Assembly: GCF_016429065.1 (NCBI RefSeq)
Contig: NZ_JAELTX010000061.1
Location: 1-32,010, forward strand
Direction of reading: 5' to 3'
Source of the DNA: Pedobacter sp. ASV17
GTDB taxonomy: Bacteria; Bacteroidota; Bacteroidia; Sphingobacteriales; Sphingobacteriaceae
Length of the DNA: 32,010 bases
Shown: in pieces, positions 8,401-16,726 of the stretch
How positions within the stretch are numbered: position 1 is the first letter of the stretch
Layout: each line of letters opens with the position of its first letter
The notes under the pieces: generated by a model
The model's input: only the letters and a program-made list of their open reading frames with translations
Database searches by the model: none
Told to the model about the DNA's origin: nothing
Position numbers and translations under genes: made by a program

Positions 8401-10544
8401 TCAACAATACTGCTGCGGGAAATGGAGGGGCATTGCGAATGACCTCTTCCCAATCGATACTGAATAATTGTGTTTTTAATGGCAATACGGCAAGCAAAGA
8501 TGGTGGCGCCATTTATAGCAGCAATGCTCATCCAATTTTAACCAACGTATCCATTACCAATAACAGCGCTACGGTAAACGGAGGTGGCATGTATAGTGCC
8601 AATGGTAATCCCGTATTTACCAATGTAACCATTGCTGATAATACGGCGGCAGGAGCTAAAGCCCTTTACCTGAATGGTAGTGGTACGCCTATCCTCAACA
8701 ATGCTATTGTATATGGGGGTGTTACGGGAACTTATACCGCTAAATACTCCTTGATAGAAGGTAATGCTGGAGGGACTAATGGCAATTTGAGTGGTACCCT
8801 AATTACCTCTACACAGTTGTTTGTTAATCCACTAGCAAAAGATTATACCTTGCTCAGAACCTCACCTGTTTTAAATGCGGGCAGTAATGTGCTTTTTACA
8901 GGTTTGGATATGAATACCAAAGATTTGGCGGGTAACCCTCGTCTTGTAGGTACAAATATTGATTTAGGTGCTTATGAATATCCATATACCATTATGCCTG
9001 ATGCCAATGGGATTGTTTATGTAAGGACAACGGCTTTGGGTAAACAAGACGGGAGCAGTTGGAACGACGCCACTGCTGATCTTCATAACGCTATTCATGC
9101 AGGTAGTGTGGTAAAGGTTTTTGTGGCTACTGGAAACTACAATGTAGGTGCACAAAGTTTTGTGATGAAAAACAATGTAGCCATTTACGGCGGTTTCGAT
9201 CCCCAGAATGCCATTACTGATCTAACACACCACCGTGTAATGCCCAATGCGGCCAATATACAGGGTACAGTTTTAAATGGGCAAAATGCAAGGCCAGTGA
9301 TTTGGAACGTTTTTGATGCTGCAACGGCCATGAACAATACCGCGGTGTTGGATGGCTTTACCATTACCAATGGTGCCTATTCAAATGGTGCGGGTATTCG
9401 TAATGTATATGCCTCGCCAATACTACGTAATCTGGTGATTATGGGTAATAACGGGACTAGCACAGGTGCCGGTATCCACAACGATCATGCGAGTCCATTG
9501 ATCATCAATTCACTCATTAGTAATAATTACCTAACGTCTAGTTCGTCTGTTTACGGCGCTGGTATTTACAATACCAATGTTTCTGCGCCCATCATCATTA
9601 ACGCCACTATTGCAGATAATAGACTAGGTTCACCAGCAATTAGTATCGGTGGCGCAGGTATTTATAGCAATAATGCTTCTGCACCTGAAATTTACAATAG
9701 CATCATTTGGAATAATAAGAAAAACAGTATCCCTACTTGGTCAGGAGCAGATATAGAAAGCCAATCTGCAACCACGATCATTAAGCATAGCATTACCCAA
9801 AGTTTTACCACGGGCAATACGGCCGATCAGAATAAAGTGGGTGAAGATCCATTATTTTTGGGTGCAGATTTCAAATTACAAACTTCATCACCAGCCATTA
9901 ATACAGGAAACAATAGCTTTTTTGTAGGACTAAATACCAATACCAAAGATTTAGCGGGAAATGAACGCTTGAATGGTGCTAATATTGATATGGGCGTTTA
10001 TGAATATCAAGCAGTGTTGCCTGTAACGCTTATTTCCTTTACAGCTAAAAAAGAGGGCAATAATGCCAAGCTGTTATGGGAAACAGCTGCAGAACAAAAT
10101 AATCAGAAGTTCGAAATCTATCGCAGTGGCGAAGATAAGCTGTTCACCAAGCTAGGAGAAGTAGGAGGAAAGCAAATGGCCAGTGCTTACATTTTTACAG
10201 ATAAACAACCTTTAAAGGGCAATAACTATTATAAGCTGGTTCAGGTTGATGCAGATGGAAAGCCTACTGATTTGGGGGAAAGGGTGTTGAACTTTGATTT
10301 TTCGGCCGCTAATGTCACCGTTTATCCCAATCCAACCGCAAGCAGTGCAACTATTGTTTTTGGGGCAGGTAAATACAGCCAATTGATGATGAGTAATGTA
10401 GAAGGAAAAGTCCTCCAGCAACAAGCAATAAGCATAATGCAAACGGAAGCAGTATTTGATTTAAGCGCTTATCCTAAAGGGGTTTATTTTATTAGATTAA
10501 AAGGGCTAGGTGAGGATACGGTGCAAAAGGTGATGAAGTTGTAG
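5493..10544 (+). CDS. Giant secreted parallel beta-helix protein with T9SS type A sorting domain
   Basis: The 1683-residue protein starts with a signal peptide (about 1-21, ending VHAQ). Four tandem modules follow, beginning near residues 27, 342, 707 and 1170. Each opens with a line like GIVYV...GSSW, continues with VWVAKGTY and FVMKN...YGGFDP, then DGFTI..G and PbH1-type right-handed beta-helix rungs rich in N, G and T (NNTAN.GGGIY, SSPVITNV), and closes with a DLAGN.R..G..IDLGAYEY strand block. Residues about 1509-1604 form a fibronectin-like domain (LPVTLISFTAKKEGNNAKL...), and about 1607-1683 are a T9SS type A sorting domain (VTVYPNPTAS... GVYFIRLKG). It is expected to be exported by Sec, then by T9SS, and to be displayed or released as an adhesin or carbohydrate-binding protein. 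No catalytic residues are evident. The regulator gene is immediately upstream. Confidence 0.9.
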   Translation: MKKYYLFLIASFSCGAFFVHAQTPDINGIVYVKVGGTGNGSSWANATGSLQGAINAVGTQQVWVAKGIYDVPSPSSFVMKNGVAIYGGFDPEQGIDDLTDARILPGTGLQGTILNGKNERPVIFNADNGLTVTAILDGFTITGGAGNAGGGIYGVSGSPTFRNLLLKGNSATIGGAMYIGSSSPVITNVAMVNNTANDGGGIYHVFGSPVLTNVTIANNTANRGSALYLMDGPMQLRNTIVFGVVSLEFGMLSSQYSLIEGRISTANNNLNATGILASHVFVNPANGNYALVTGSPAIDKGSNSLFAGLAANSKDLAGQDRAVGNVIDLGAYEYHTATPSAGGIVHVTTTGMGKGTSWTDATGDLHAAINANGAQQVWVAKGTYEVSASSFVMKNGLAMYGGFDPDQGIDGLTDQRILASRGIAATGSILSGRNERPVIWNYATAGNPINTTAILDGFTLTAGAGGGSNGSGAGMYNSYASPKLSNLVFKNNNASLGAGMYNENNSAPLLTHCVFFDNQTSNLGSGGAMYNSYSNPKLVNCLMYNNKARLGGAIFNAINAFPSLINCTLVANHADAYGGAMNSMAYSNPSFANSIVYGNTANLGDNGIVKDVSVANPLDYFNASLIQGATSFDGNDNISFGGALTDIFNDPANHDYTLKIGGPAINMGRNNYLNEAGLTTDLAGNPRLRGSSVDLGVYEAEACATTSVIYVDATVNNNGSGPVWVTPTTGNGASWATAYKTLKDALALANQCANITEIRVAKGTYYPTGTNGVLGQSDVSFTLTRSNLKILGGYNAGTGLRDIAANPTILSGNVGADPTYHVMLVVGVPTTDSLVVDGFTIANGLANNPDDYKVIDNSYYIFHDSGAGMFISNVGNNVVVRNCTFQNNKATLGGGLFSEIANAVIENCIFKQNSVSNNAYFSGSGAGMYSTASEHRMANCTFESNTNLGNDGGGLFGDNATFLMSNSKFINNTAAGNGGALRMTSSQSILNNCVFNGNTASKDGGAIYSSNAHPILTNVSITNNSATVNGGGMYSANGNPVFTNVTIADNTAAGAKALYLNGSGTPILNNAIVYGGVTGTYTAKYSLIEGNAGGTNGNLSGTLITSTQLFVNPLAKDYTLLRTSPVLNAGSNVLFTGLDMNTKDLAGNPRLVGTNIDLGAYEYPYTIMPDANGIVYVRTTALGKQDGSSWNDATADLHNAIHAGSVVKVFVATGNYNVGAQSFVMKNNVAIYGGFDPQNAITDLTHHRVMPNAANIQGTVLNGQNARPVIWNVFDAATAMNNTAVLDGFTITNGAYSNGAGIRNVYASPILRNLVIMGNNGTSTGAGIHNDHASPLIINSLISNNYLTSSSSVYGAGIYNTNVSAPIIINATIADNRLGSPAISIGGAGIYSNNASAPEIYNSIIWNNKKNSIPTWSGADIESQSATTIIKHSITQSFTTGNTADQNKVGEDPLFLGADFKLQTSSPAINTGNNSFFVGLNTNTKDLAGNERLNGANIDMGVYEYQAVLPVTLISFTAKKEGNNAKLLWETAAEQNNQKFEIYRSGEDKLFTKLGEVGGKQMASAYIFTDKQPLKGNNYYKLVQVDADGKPTDLGERVLNFDFSAANVTVYPNPTASSATIVFGAGKYSQLMMSNVEGKVLQQQAISIMQTEAVFDLSAYPKGVYFIRLKGLGEDTVQKVMKL

Positions 10545-10649
10545 GTGTGTTTAATCACCTTTCACTAAGCTTTTTCTGGTTCGAAGAATAAAACGTTTCA
10601 TTTGTTGTAATGTAATTTGGGATTTCTTATTTGGTAATTGTGTTTAAGT

Positions 10650-11975
10650 TTACTCCTTATTCTTTCGGGTTACACCGCCATTTTTCCATAACATTTTCAA
10701 GCTGGAATATACGTTCTTTTCATTTCTAACAAATTCAATTTGGACATTCTCATCAAGAATAAAGATATCGCCTATTACAGGAGCTAACTTAAAAACCTCG
10801 GTACCGCCTCGTTCAGGGTTTTTACATAATAGTTGGTTATTTTCAATATAGAACTTTATGCCGCCAGTATAGGTGCCTACATAATTACTATATAAATTGG
10901 CGTTAGCATTTGGCTCGTTTTGTTCAGCTATTAGTGCATTTATAGCCCATTGGATCCGCATCTTTTCTTGATCACTTGTTGCCTTGGTCAGCATATCCTT
11001 ATAAATAATTTCTTGGGCCTTATGTAAGGCTTTTGAAGCTGGAACTGGTATGTCTGGGATCACACCAACACCTTCCCAGTCCTTAAATGTTGCCGTTGAA
11101 ATAGGTCGGGCAAAAGGGATTTTGGCGTTAAACCCATTTTTTAAATCAAAAACACCCGCCATGTGCGAACCTCCACCCGTATTTTCACCCACAATTACAG
11201 CTCGTTTTAAACTTTGCATTGCAGAAGAGAAAGCTTCGGCCGCAGAAAAAGTGTTCTTACTGGTAAGGATGTAAATTGGCATGAGCAATATGGGCCCATT
11301 TGTAGTGCTTGGATCCGCAAACACCGAAACAGTATCTTTACTTATGGTGTTAATGTTATCAAATAAATGCGTTTTTTCCTTGAAAAAATAGCTTTCTAAC
11401 CTGTTGGCCGTATAGCCACCACCATTGGAACGTAAATCAATAATGAGTGCTTTTGTACCCGATAGAAAAGTTAAAGCACCATTTAGCATGGGTTTTGCTT
11501 CATTGATATACCCCGTAAAACCATTAAAAAGAAAATAGCCGATGTTACCAGGCAGTACTTCTACTTTTTTCAAGTTGAAATTGTCGTCTCTTTCGGCAGC
11601 TAACTGTGCTTTCATGGCATTGGCTCTTTCTTCAGGTTTCATCATTTTTGGTGCAACCAGGCCTGGCTCAAAATTTACATGTAGGTGCGAATCATAATGA
11701 ACGCTTTTAAGATCGCTTCCCAACCTGGCGGCCAATTTAAGCGGGTCTGTGATATGGTTATAGGCTCCCTTTTTTAATTGATCACCTAAATACTTACTCA
11801 TTAGCGAAGCCTTTTCGGGAAATATATAATAGCTGGTGAGTACATTCCTGAGCGAATCAACTAAATTCATCACTTGAGCCTTATCTAATCCTTTGCTAGA
11901 TTTTTCTTGAGCATGTACATTAACAATCGAGGAAATGATCAAATAGGCCAGTAACAGCGTGAAAAGTTTTTTCAT
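10650..11975 (-). CDS. Secreted S41-family peptidase
   Basis: This 441-residue protein has a signal peptide (about 1-23, ending VHAQ) and the S41 (tail-specific/IRBP-like) protease core. The strand ALIIDLRSNGGG (176-187) and the nucleophile block TSKNTFSAAEAF, with Ser244 as the likely catalytic serine by alignment to the SxxE pattern of Prc, are followed by VIVGENTGGGSH (261-271). An N-terminal helical domain (about 30-125) precedes the core, and a C-terminal beta-rich extension of about 90 residues follows it. I see no PDZ domain, which fits the IRBP-like S41B subgroup rather than CtpA. It faces a divergent plus-strand pair that encodes another S41 peptidase, so the three genes may share a function in the periplasm. 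Substrate unknown. Confidence 0.88.
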   Translation of the reverse strand: MKKLFTLLLAYLIISSIVNVHAQEKSSKGLDKAQVMNLVDSLRNVLTSYYIFPEKASLMSKYLGDQLKKGAYNHITDPLKLAARLGSDLKSVHYDSHLHVNFEPGLVAPKMMKPEERANAMKAQLAAERDDNFNLKKVEVLPGNIGYFLFNGFTGYINEAKPMLNGALTFLSGTKALIIDLRSNGGGYTANRLESYFFKEKTHLFDNINTISKDTVSVFADPSTTNGPILLMPIYILTSKNTFSAAEAFSSAMQSLKRAVIVGENTGGGSHMAGVFDLKNGFNAKIPFARPISTATFKDWEGVGVIPDIPVPASKALHKAQEIIYKDMLTKATSDQEKMRIQWAINALIAEQNEPNANANLYSNYVGTYTGGIKFYIENNQLLCKNPERGGTEVFKLAPVIGDIFILDENVQIEFVRNEKNVYSSLKMLWKNGGVTRKNKE

Positions 11976-12003
11976 AGTTGAAGTGCGTTTTTATACGTTA
12001 ATC

Positions 12004-12019
12004 TTACTAAAGGTAGTAA
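12004..12019. promoter_or_regulatory. Inverted repeat in divergent spacer (TTACTA-AAGG-TAGTAA)
   Basis: A perfect 6-bp inverted repeat with a 4-nt spacer lies in the 142-nt region between the minus-strand S41 gene and the plus-strand hydrolase gene. Directly next to it, 12020-12029 is the 10-nt palindrome AAGCTAGCTT. Either could be an operator acting on one or both promoters; chance is not excluded. Confidence 0.25.
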
Positions 12020-12117
12020 AAGCTAGCTTAGCTTATTGAATAATGCAGTAGGGCTTCAAATTTCATTATTTCACTGTCCGTGCAACCCTTTTTAGAGTAT
12101 GGTCGTCTCGATGATAT

Positions 12118-13776
12118 ATGAAAAAAAGTAACCTCAACGCCCGACTTCTTTTAACAGTCACATTTTTAATTTTCCTATTTAGTGCCAACGCTCAACGTAC
12201 CTTTGAGGGTACGGTAAAAGATCCTCAACAACAGCCCATTCCATATTGTTCTATAGGAATCAAAAATAGCAGAGTAGCTACCGTTGCAAATGAAAATGGT
12301 TCTTTCAAGCTCGTGGTTCCAGACAGCTTGGCTTCAAGCAACATTATTTTTAGTGCTATTGGCTTTTTCGATAGACAAATTCCACAAAAGGAACTGAAAA
12401 CAGGAGCAGTGGTAGAACTTAAGGAAAAGGTGATCTCTATTAACGAAGTGGTAATTAAAGGTACTAAATTGAAGGAAAAGACCGTAGGCCAACAGTCGAG
12501 GCCCATGCTTACCTTTTCAAAGATGTTCGATCAAAATATCCCAAGTGTTGAGCAAGGAAATATCTATGATATTTATGGACAGACCTTACTGAAAGCTTAT
12601 AACTTTTACATTATACCAAGCTCTAAGTTCACTTCAATTACGCTAAAGCTGAACATCTATACCGTAAAAAATGACCTGCCAGATAGCAGTGTGCTTCATA
12701 AAAATATCACGTACCGTGCAACCACTACGGGATGGCAGCACATTGACCTTGCTCCATACCAGCTTAATTTTGAAGGCTTGGCCAAAATTGCGGTCACCTT
12801 ACAGTTGGTTAATCACACCCCAGATAGCAACAATGCTTTTGTGTTCGGTATTTCTGCAAAGAAAACCCTATCAAAAGATCTGTTGTTCCGTTACCAAAGC
12901 CAGGGAAATTGGGAAAGCAATGCTGGAACTTTCATTGCCAATGTAGAACTGAAATACAATAATGACCGTCAAAAAGCAAAACCAACGGTTGAGGCCAAGA
13001 CGGAGGAAAGTCCCGAGATGAAAACGCTGGCCAATTACTACCGCAATAAAGAAGCTGCAGCAAAAAGTGGTTATGGTAAGAGCAAAAAAGGAAAATACAT
13101 CGATTTGGGGGATGCCAAAATATATACCGAAGAATATGGAGAAGGAGAACCATTATTGTTATTGCATGGTAATAATGGCAGCATCGAAGATTTCTATCGT
13201 CAAATACCATTCTTTGCCAAGCATTTCAAAGTCATTGCCATAGATACACGTGGACAGGGCAGAAGTACCGATCTATCATCGGGGAGCTATAGTTACGATG
13301 GCTTTTCGGCAGACCTCTATAAAATTACCAAGGCACTAGAACTCCAGAAAGTGAATATTGTAGGTTGGAGCGATGGCGGAAATACTGCACTTACCTTTAA
13401 CTTGGCTCATCCAGAGATGGTCAATAAAATTATTACCATAGGCGCAAACCTTGATCCTACAGGTGTTAAAGATAGTTTACTGGTAAGTTTAAAAAAACAG
13501 CTTTCGGCAGATAGTCTTCCAAGAAACCACCGTTTAATCCGTTTGATGGTGGAACATCCGCATATAGCGCCTCAGCAATTACAAAACATTGAAAATTCGG
13601 TATTGGTGATTGCAGGAAGCGATGATGTAATTAAGCCTGAACATACCCAGTTAATTGCAGATCAGCTTAAAAAATCTAAGCTACAAATCATTCCTAATAC
13701 CACACATTACATCCCTTTTGAGCAACCAGATCAGCTCAATAAAATCATCCTACAGTTTTTAAAGGAAAATAAATAG
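12118..13776 (+). CDS. Carboxypeptidase-regulatory-like domain fused to an alpha/beta hydrolase
   Basis: The 552-residue protein has a signal peptide (about 1-26, ending SANAQ) and three parts. Residues about 27-120 form a CarboxypepD_reg-like beta-sandwich (RTFEGTVKDPQQQPIPYCSI ... INEVVIKG), the domain usually at the N-terminus of TonB-dependent receptors. Residues about 130-282 look like a second beta-rich domain (ITLKLNIYTV, TTTGWQHIDL). Residues about 326-552 are an alpha/beta hydrolase: oxyanion-loop HGNNGS (350-355), nucleophile elbow GWSDGG with Ser418, likely acid Asp503 in AGSDDVI, and His530 in NTTHYIPF. The triad appears complete, so an esterase- or lipase-like activity in the periplasm or at the outer membrane is expected. 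The S41 peptidase gene starts 20 nt downstream, so the two are probably one operon. The substrate cannot be inferred. Confidence 0.87.
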   Translation: MKKSNLNARLLLTVTFLIFLFSANAQRTFEGTVKDPQQQPIPYCSIGIKNSRVATVANENGSFKLVVPDSLASSNIIFSAIGFFDRQIPQKELKTGAVVELKEKVISINEVVIKGTKLKEKTVGQQSRPMLTFSKMFDQNIPSVEQGNIYDIYGQTLLKAYNFYIIPSSKFTSITLKLNIYTVKNDLPDSSVLHKNITYRATTTGWQHIDLAPYQLNFEGLAKIAVTLQLVNHTPDSNNAFVFGISAKKTLSKDLLFRYQSQGNWESNAGTFIANVELKYNNDRQKAKPTVEAKTEESPEMKTLANYYRNKEAAAKSGYGKSKKGKYIDLGDAKIYTEEYGEGEPLLLLHGNNGSIEDFYRQIPFFAKHFKVIAIDTRGQGRSTDLSSGSYSYDGFSADLYKITKALELQKVNIVGWSDGGNTALTFNLAHPEMVNKIITIGANLDPTGVKDSLLVSLKKQLSADSLPRNHRLIRLMVEHPHIAPQQLQNIENSVLVIAGSDDVIKPEHTQLIADQLKKSKLQIIPNTTHYIPFEQPDQLNKIILQFLKENK

Positions 13777-13796
13777 GATCTTAGCAAACTCAAACG

Positions 13797-14828
13797 ATGA
13801 AACACCTATTCACACTACTTTTGATAGTCAGTTTGTCCTTACAACTAAATGCACAAAAGCAATTAAACCCTAAGGATAGCATTGCTATATTTTACGATCA
13901 GCTATTTGTGGCCCTTAAAAAGGAATATTTGCATAAGAACAATATTAACTGGACGCAGGTTGAAAATGAGACCAAACAAAATTTAGTAGCGTATCCTAGT
14001 TTCAAAAGCTCACTAAAGGAAATAACGGAATTGTTTAACCACATTGGCGCTACGCACAGTAAAGTGTATCTAAAAAATGAAGCTTATGGTGCTACCGTGA
14101 ATATTCCATCAAAGGAAAATCGTGGCGACCAATGGAATGCAAAGTATGCCGCCAAACCAAGTTTTGAAACCAAAGTACTTGATGGAAAATATGCTTATGT
14201 ATTGATACCGCCGATAAATTTTGAGGATATCAGTTCAGAGAATATTCATCGAATCGCTCAGCCTTTGTACGATCAAATCGCTGAGATTAAGGCGCAACAT
14301 AATATCGAGGGCTGGATCATTGATTTGCGTATAAACACTGGTGGCAACGTGTATCCCATGTTACTGGCTTTGTACGATTTGCTAGGAGATAACGACGTTT
14401 GGGGTGGTCTCAATGTCGATAAAAAACAGGTAGATAAAGTAAAGTTGGCAAATGGTAAATATCTCAATAATGGTAAAAAGGTATCTTACATTAACCCCAA
14501 AGGAAAACCGATTGACCAAGCAAAGGTTGTGATCATTACAGGGATAATGACTGCAAGTTCGGGCGAAGTAACAGCATTGGCTTTTAAAGGCAGGGCAAAC
14601 ACTACTTTTATTGGAGAAAAAACAATGGGGATGACCACAGGAAATTTCCTTAGGGTTTTACCTTTTGATTATAAGCTAATTTTAAGCATCACTTACGATT
14701 GCGATAGAAATGGAAATTATTACGAGCAGATTGTTCCTGATATGATCATTTCCAAACAAGACAATTTTGATAATTTATTACTAGATAAAAATATTCAAGA
14801 AGCCATTAAGTTCATCACTGAAAAATAA
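13797..14828 (+). CDS. Secreted S41-family peptidase, second copy type
   Basis: This 343-residue protein has a signal peptide (about 1-20, ending LNAQ) and a short S41 protease core. The strand GWIIDLRINTGGN (172-184) and the block ITGIMTASSGEVTALAF (247-263) contain the nucleophile; by alignment with the SxxE pattern of Prc the catalytic serine would be Ser254. VFIGEKTMG-type sequence follows at 271-278. There is no PDZ domain, and the protein is about 100 residues shorter than the minus-strand S41 protein at 10650-11975, from which it differs throughout, so it is not a recent duplicate. It follows the fused hydrolase by 20 nt and is probably co-expressed with it. Confidence 0.85.
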   Translation: MKHLFTLLLIVSLSLQLNAQKQLNPKDSIAIFYDQLFVALKKEYLHKNNINWTQVENETKQNLVAYPSFKSSLKEITELFNHIGATHSKVYLKNEAYGATVNIPSKENRGDQWNAKYAAKPSFETKVLDGKYAYVLIPPINFEDISSENIHRIAQPLYDQIAEIKAQHNIEGWIIDLRINTGGNVYPMLLALYDLLGDNDVWGGLNVDKKQVDKVKLANGKYLNNGKKVSYINPKGKPIDQAKVVIITGIMTASSGEVTALAFKGRANTTFIGEKTMGMTTGNFLRVLPFDYKLILSITYDCDRNGNYYEQIVPDMIISKQDNFDNLLLDKNIQEAIKFITEK

Positions 14829-14853
14829 CGGATCAATGATAGGCGGGCGGTTT

Positions 14854-14980
14854 GGGAAGAATATTTTATTGATGTTTGGCAGTAAGTAAATTCCTCGTTC
14901 ACTTTCCTATGCACTTTCCTCTCCCTTGCAGGGAGAGATGCCGCACAGCGGAGAAAGGTTTTTGCTTTTGTCATTATCCC
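14854..14980. repeat. Intergenic repeat element, copy 1
   Basis: This copy and the one at 15083-15210 are almost identical over their length. The centre has a strong hairpin, CTCTCCCT-TGC-AGGGAGAG (8-bp stem, 3-nt loop), followed by ATGCCGCACAGCGGAG. The short flanking CTTTC and GAAAG could extend the stem. It resembles a dispersed non-coding repeat rather than an insertion sequence, as no protein or terminal inverted repeat is seen. Confidence 0.75.
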
Positions 14981-15082
14981 GACTATGCAGGATCCACTAA
15001 GCAAACTGAGCCCTGGCGAGCTCACCGAAAGTAATTTATTTTGGGATTAGTGCATTAGTAGGTTCATGAGATTATAGCTAAT

Positions 15083-15210
15083 GGGAAGAATATTTTATTG
15101 ATGTTTGGCAGTAAGTAAATTCCTCGTTCACTTTCCTATGCACTTTTCTCTCCCTTGCAGGGAGAGATGCCGCACAGCGGAGAGAGGGTTTTTGCTTTTG
15201 TTATTATCCC
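15083..15210. repeat. Intergenic repeat element, copy 2
   Basis: This is the second copy of the element at 14854-14980, offset by 229 nt and 1 nt longer. The differences are a handful of substitutions and one extra G near the 3' part. The central 8-bp hairpin is preserved exactly. Confidence 0.75.
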
Positions 15211-15233
15211 CACTCTTTGGGAAGGAGAGGAAT

Positions 15234-15265
15234 AAAAAAACGGAGATGCCCTTTCGAACATCCCC
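15234..15265 (-). terminator. Rho-independent terminator of the PqiA-like pair
   Basis: Read on the minus strand, GGGGATG pairs with CATCTCC (7 bp with one G-U pair) around a 10-nt loop, and a run of seven T follows within 2 nt. It lies 76 nt past the stop of the second PqiA-like gene, the right place to end that transcript. Confidence 0.6.
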
Positions 15266-15340
15266 GCCATCTAAATTAACGCTCTCGGCACAAATATAGT
15301 GATGATTCAAAATTGATTCGCCATGGTAAAGTCAAAACTC

Positions 15341-16672
15341 TTATTTAACCTTGTCTGTTGGAGGACAGGCAACGTTTTTCAGCAGATAGGAAAGTATAAT
15401 GGTAAAAGCTACATACCCTACAAAAACAATGTAGCCAGGTTGTAATGAGGTTTGGTTAACGGTGGTGGTTACCAAGGTTTCACTTTTGATGTTTAAATCA
15501 GACAATTGACTTTGCAAAATGCCGTTTAATCCAATGTAGGTCATTAAAATTCCCACTACCATTACATCAGCCATGTCCCATTTGGCGGAGTCAAAAGCCA
15601 AGTATCTGGTGACTTTGTTTTCAGAAATGGGAGGGTAGCACAACATATGGATACCCCTTGCGGTCATCCTTAAAATAGGTAAAATAATAACAAAAAGGAT
15701 AATGAGCACACCCACTGTAATGGAATCGGGTTTGGGTTGCTGAATTAAAACCTGCGCAGTACCTAAAATACTTTTGGATTGATAGAACAACACCTGATTA
15801 TTAAAGGCTAGTTTTTCACCCAACAAATGAAGTTCCAGATGGCTTAACCGAGCATCTACCTCGATGATGGAGACGGTACAGCCCACAATCAACAGTCCCA
15901 ATGCCAACAGTAACGACATTACAAACAGAGGCGTATGTAAATGCAGTTGTTTTCGCAAAGGTAACCATAGGCACAGTGCTGCAACTACACAGCCTAGCAT
16001 CGCGTAAGCATAATTGTAGGTCACCTTTCTAATGCTTTCCAGTTTTTTCTCCAAATGCGTATTAAAAGCGCCAATGCTATTCACCTGATACTTTTTAAAT
16101 AAGTAACGCGTCATTTTGCTGTGTACCGTAGCCGTGCTGTCGTAAATTTGATCGGCCAGTTCATTAAATTCCGTAGTGGCAATGCCTTTCAATTTTTTAA
16201 TGGCTCTTGGCGCATTAATGCGGGTAACAATGGTTTGGGCAAATGAAGGCACTTGTGCATGTAGCTCTTTAGGTTCTACCAATTGCTTAAAGGCAAATTT
16301 CTTGAGCTTGTCGCCAAGGCTTTTCTGTGGTTTGTCAAACTGTGCTACCACTTCATCAATCATGCCGTGCAGCTGTTTTTCAACTTCCTCACGTAATTCT
16401 TTTTTCTGTTCGTCGCTAACCTTAAAGCTTTTAATTTTACTCTTCACAATGTTCGAAAGCTTGTCTCGCCATAGATCTAAAGAGAATACCCCAAAGGTGA
16501 TGTTGTTTGCGGTAGAATAGTCTTCCTTAAGCCTTTCCTGCTGTGCCGAAAGGGTATACAGCTGATAGCCAAAGTAGCTCTCCGCAGCAAGCAATAAGCT
16601 TATCCCCAAAATCAATAGAAGCTGGCTAAAAAGTGGTTTTTTGGCTTTTGAAGTTTGAGCTGTAGTTTTCAA
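15341..16672 (-). CDS. PqiA-like integral membrane protein, paralog 2
   Basis: The 443-residue protein has six likely transmembrane segments (about 14-37, 219-240, 248-270, 317-336, 366-388 and 413-434) and a charged, probably extracytoplasmic or cytoplasmic helical region between the first two (about 45-215). The C-terminal half resembles the paraquat-inducible protein A (PqiA/LetA) family, with the signature KWDMADVMVVGILMTYIGL (364-382) and a PILRM segment after TM4. In the gamma-proteobacteria PqiA and LetA work with MCE proteins in lipid transport between membranes; no MCE gene is visible here. The start is a TTG (16672): the next methionine in frame is beyond TM1, and the N-terminus aligns with the upstream paralog, which also starts at TTG. 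It lies 54 nt after that paralog. Confidence 0.72.
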   Translation of the reverse strand: MKTTAQTSKAKKPLFSQLLLILGISLLLAAESYFGYQLYTLSAQQERLKEDYSTANNITFGVFSLDLWRDKLSNIVKSKIKSFKVSDEQKKELREEVEKQLHGMIDEVVAQFDKPQKSLGDKLKKFAFKQLVEPKELHAQVPSFAQTIVTRINAPRAIKKLKGIATTEFNELADQIYDSTATVHSKMTRYLFKKYQVNSIGAFNTHLEKKLESIRKVTYNYAYAMLGCVVAALCLWLPLRKQLHLHTPLFVMSLLLALGLLIVGCTVSIIEVDARLSHLELHLLGEKLAFNNQVLFYQSKSILGTAQVLIQQPKPDSITVGVLIILFVIILPILRMTARGIHMLCYPPISENKVTRYLAFDSAKWDMADVMVVGILMTYIGLNGILQSQLSDLNIKSETLVTTTVNQTSLQPGYIVFVGYVAFTIILSYLLKNVACPPTDKVK

Positions 16673-16726
16673 GGTTTTTGGGGTTATATCGTGAACGGAT
16701 GTGGTCTATAGTTAAGGGAGCTTGTC

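Larger units (their letters stand above)
14829..15340. other. Gene-free spacer holding a duplicated element and a terminator
   Basis: No gene can be supported here. The spacer holds two copies of a roughly 127-nt element (14854-14980 and 15083-15210) separated by about 100 nt of unrelated sequence, and a terminator for the minus-strand gene at its right end. Confidence 0.7.

Noticed and set aside
7890..8531. A 213-codon open frame on the minus strand inside the beta-helix gene
   Set aside because: It lies wholly antisense to a well supported gene, in repetitive Asn/Gly/Thr-rich coding sequence that tends to leave other frames open, and the translation shows no recognisable domain.
10543..10560. 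A terminator after the beta-helix gene (AGGTG...CACCT)
   Set aside because: The stem is only 5 bp, overlaps the stop codon region and lacks a T-run, so I do not call it.
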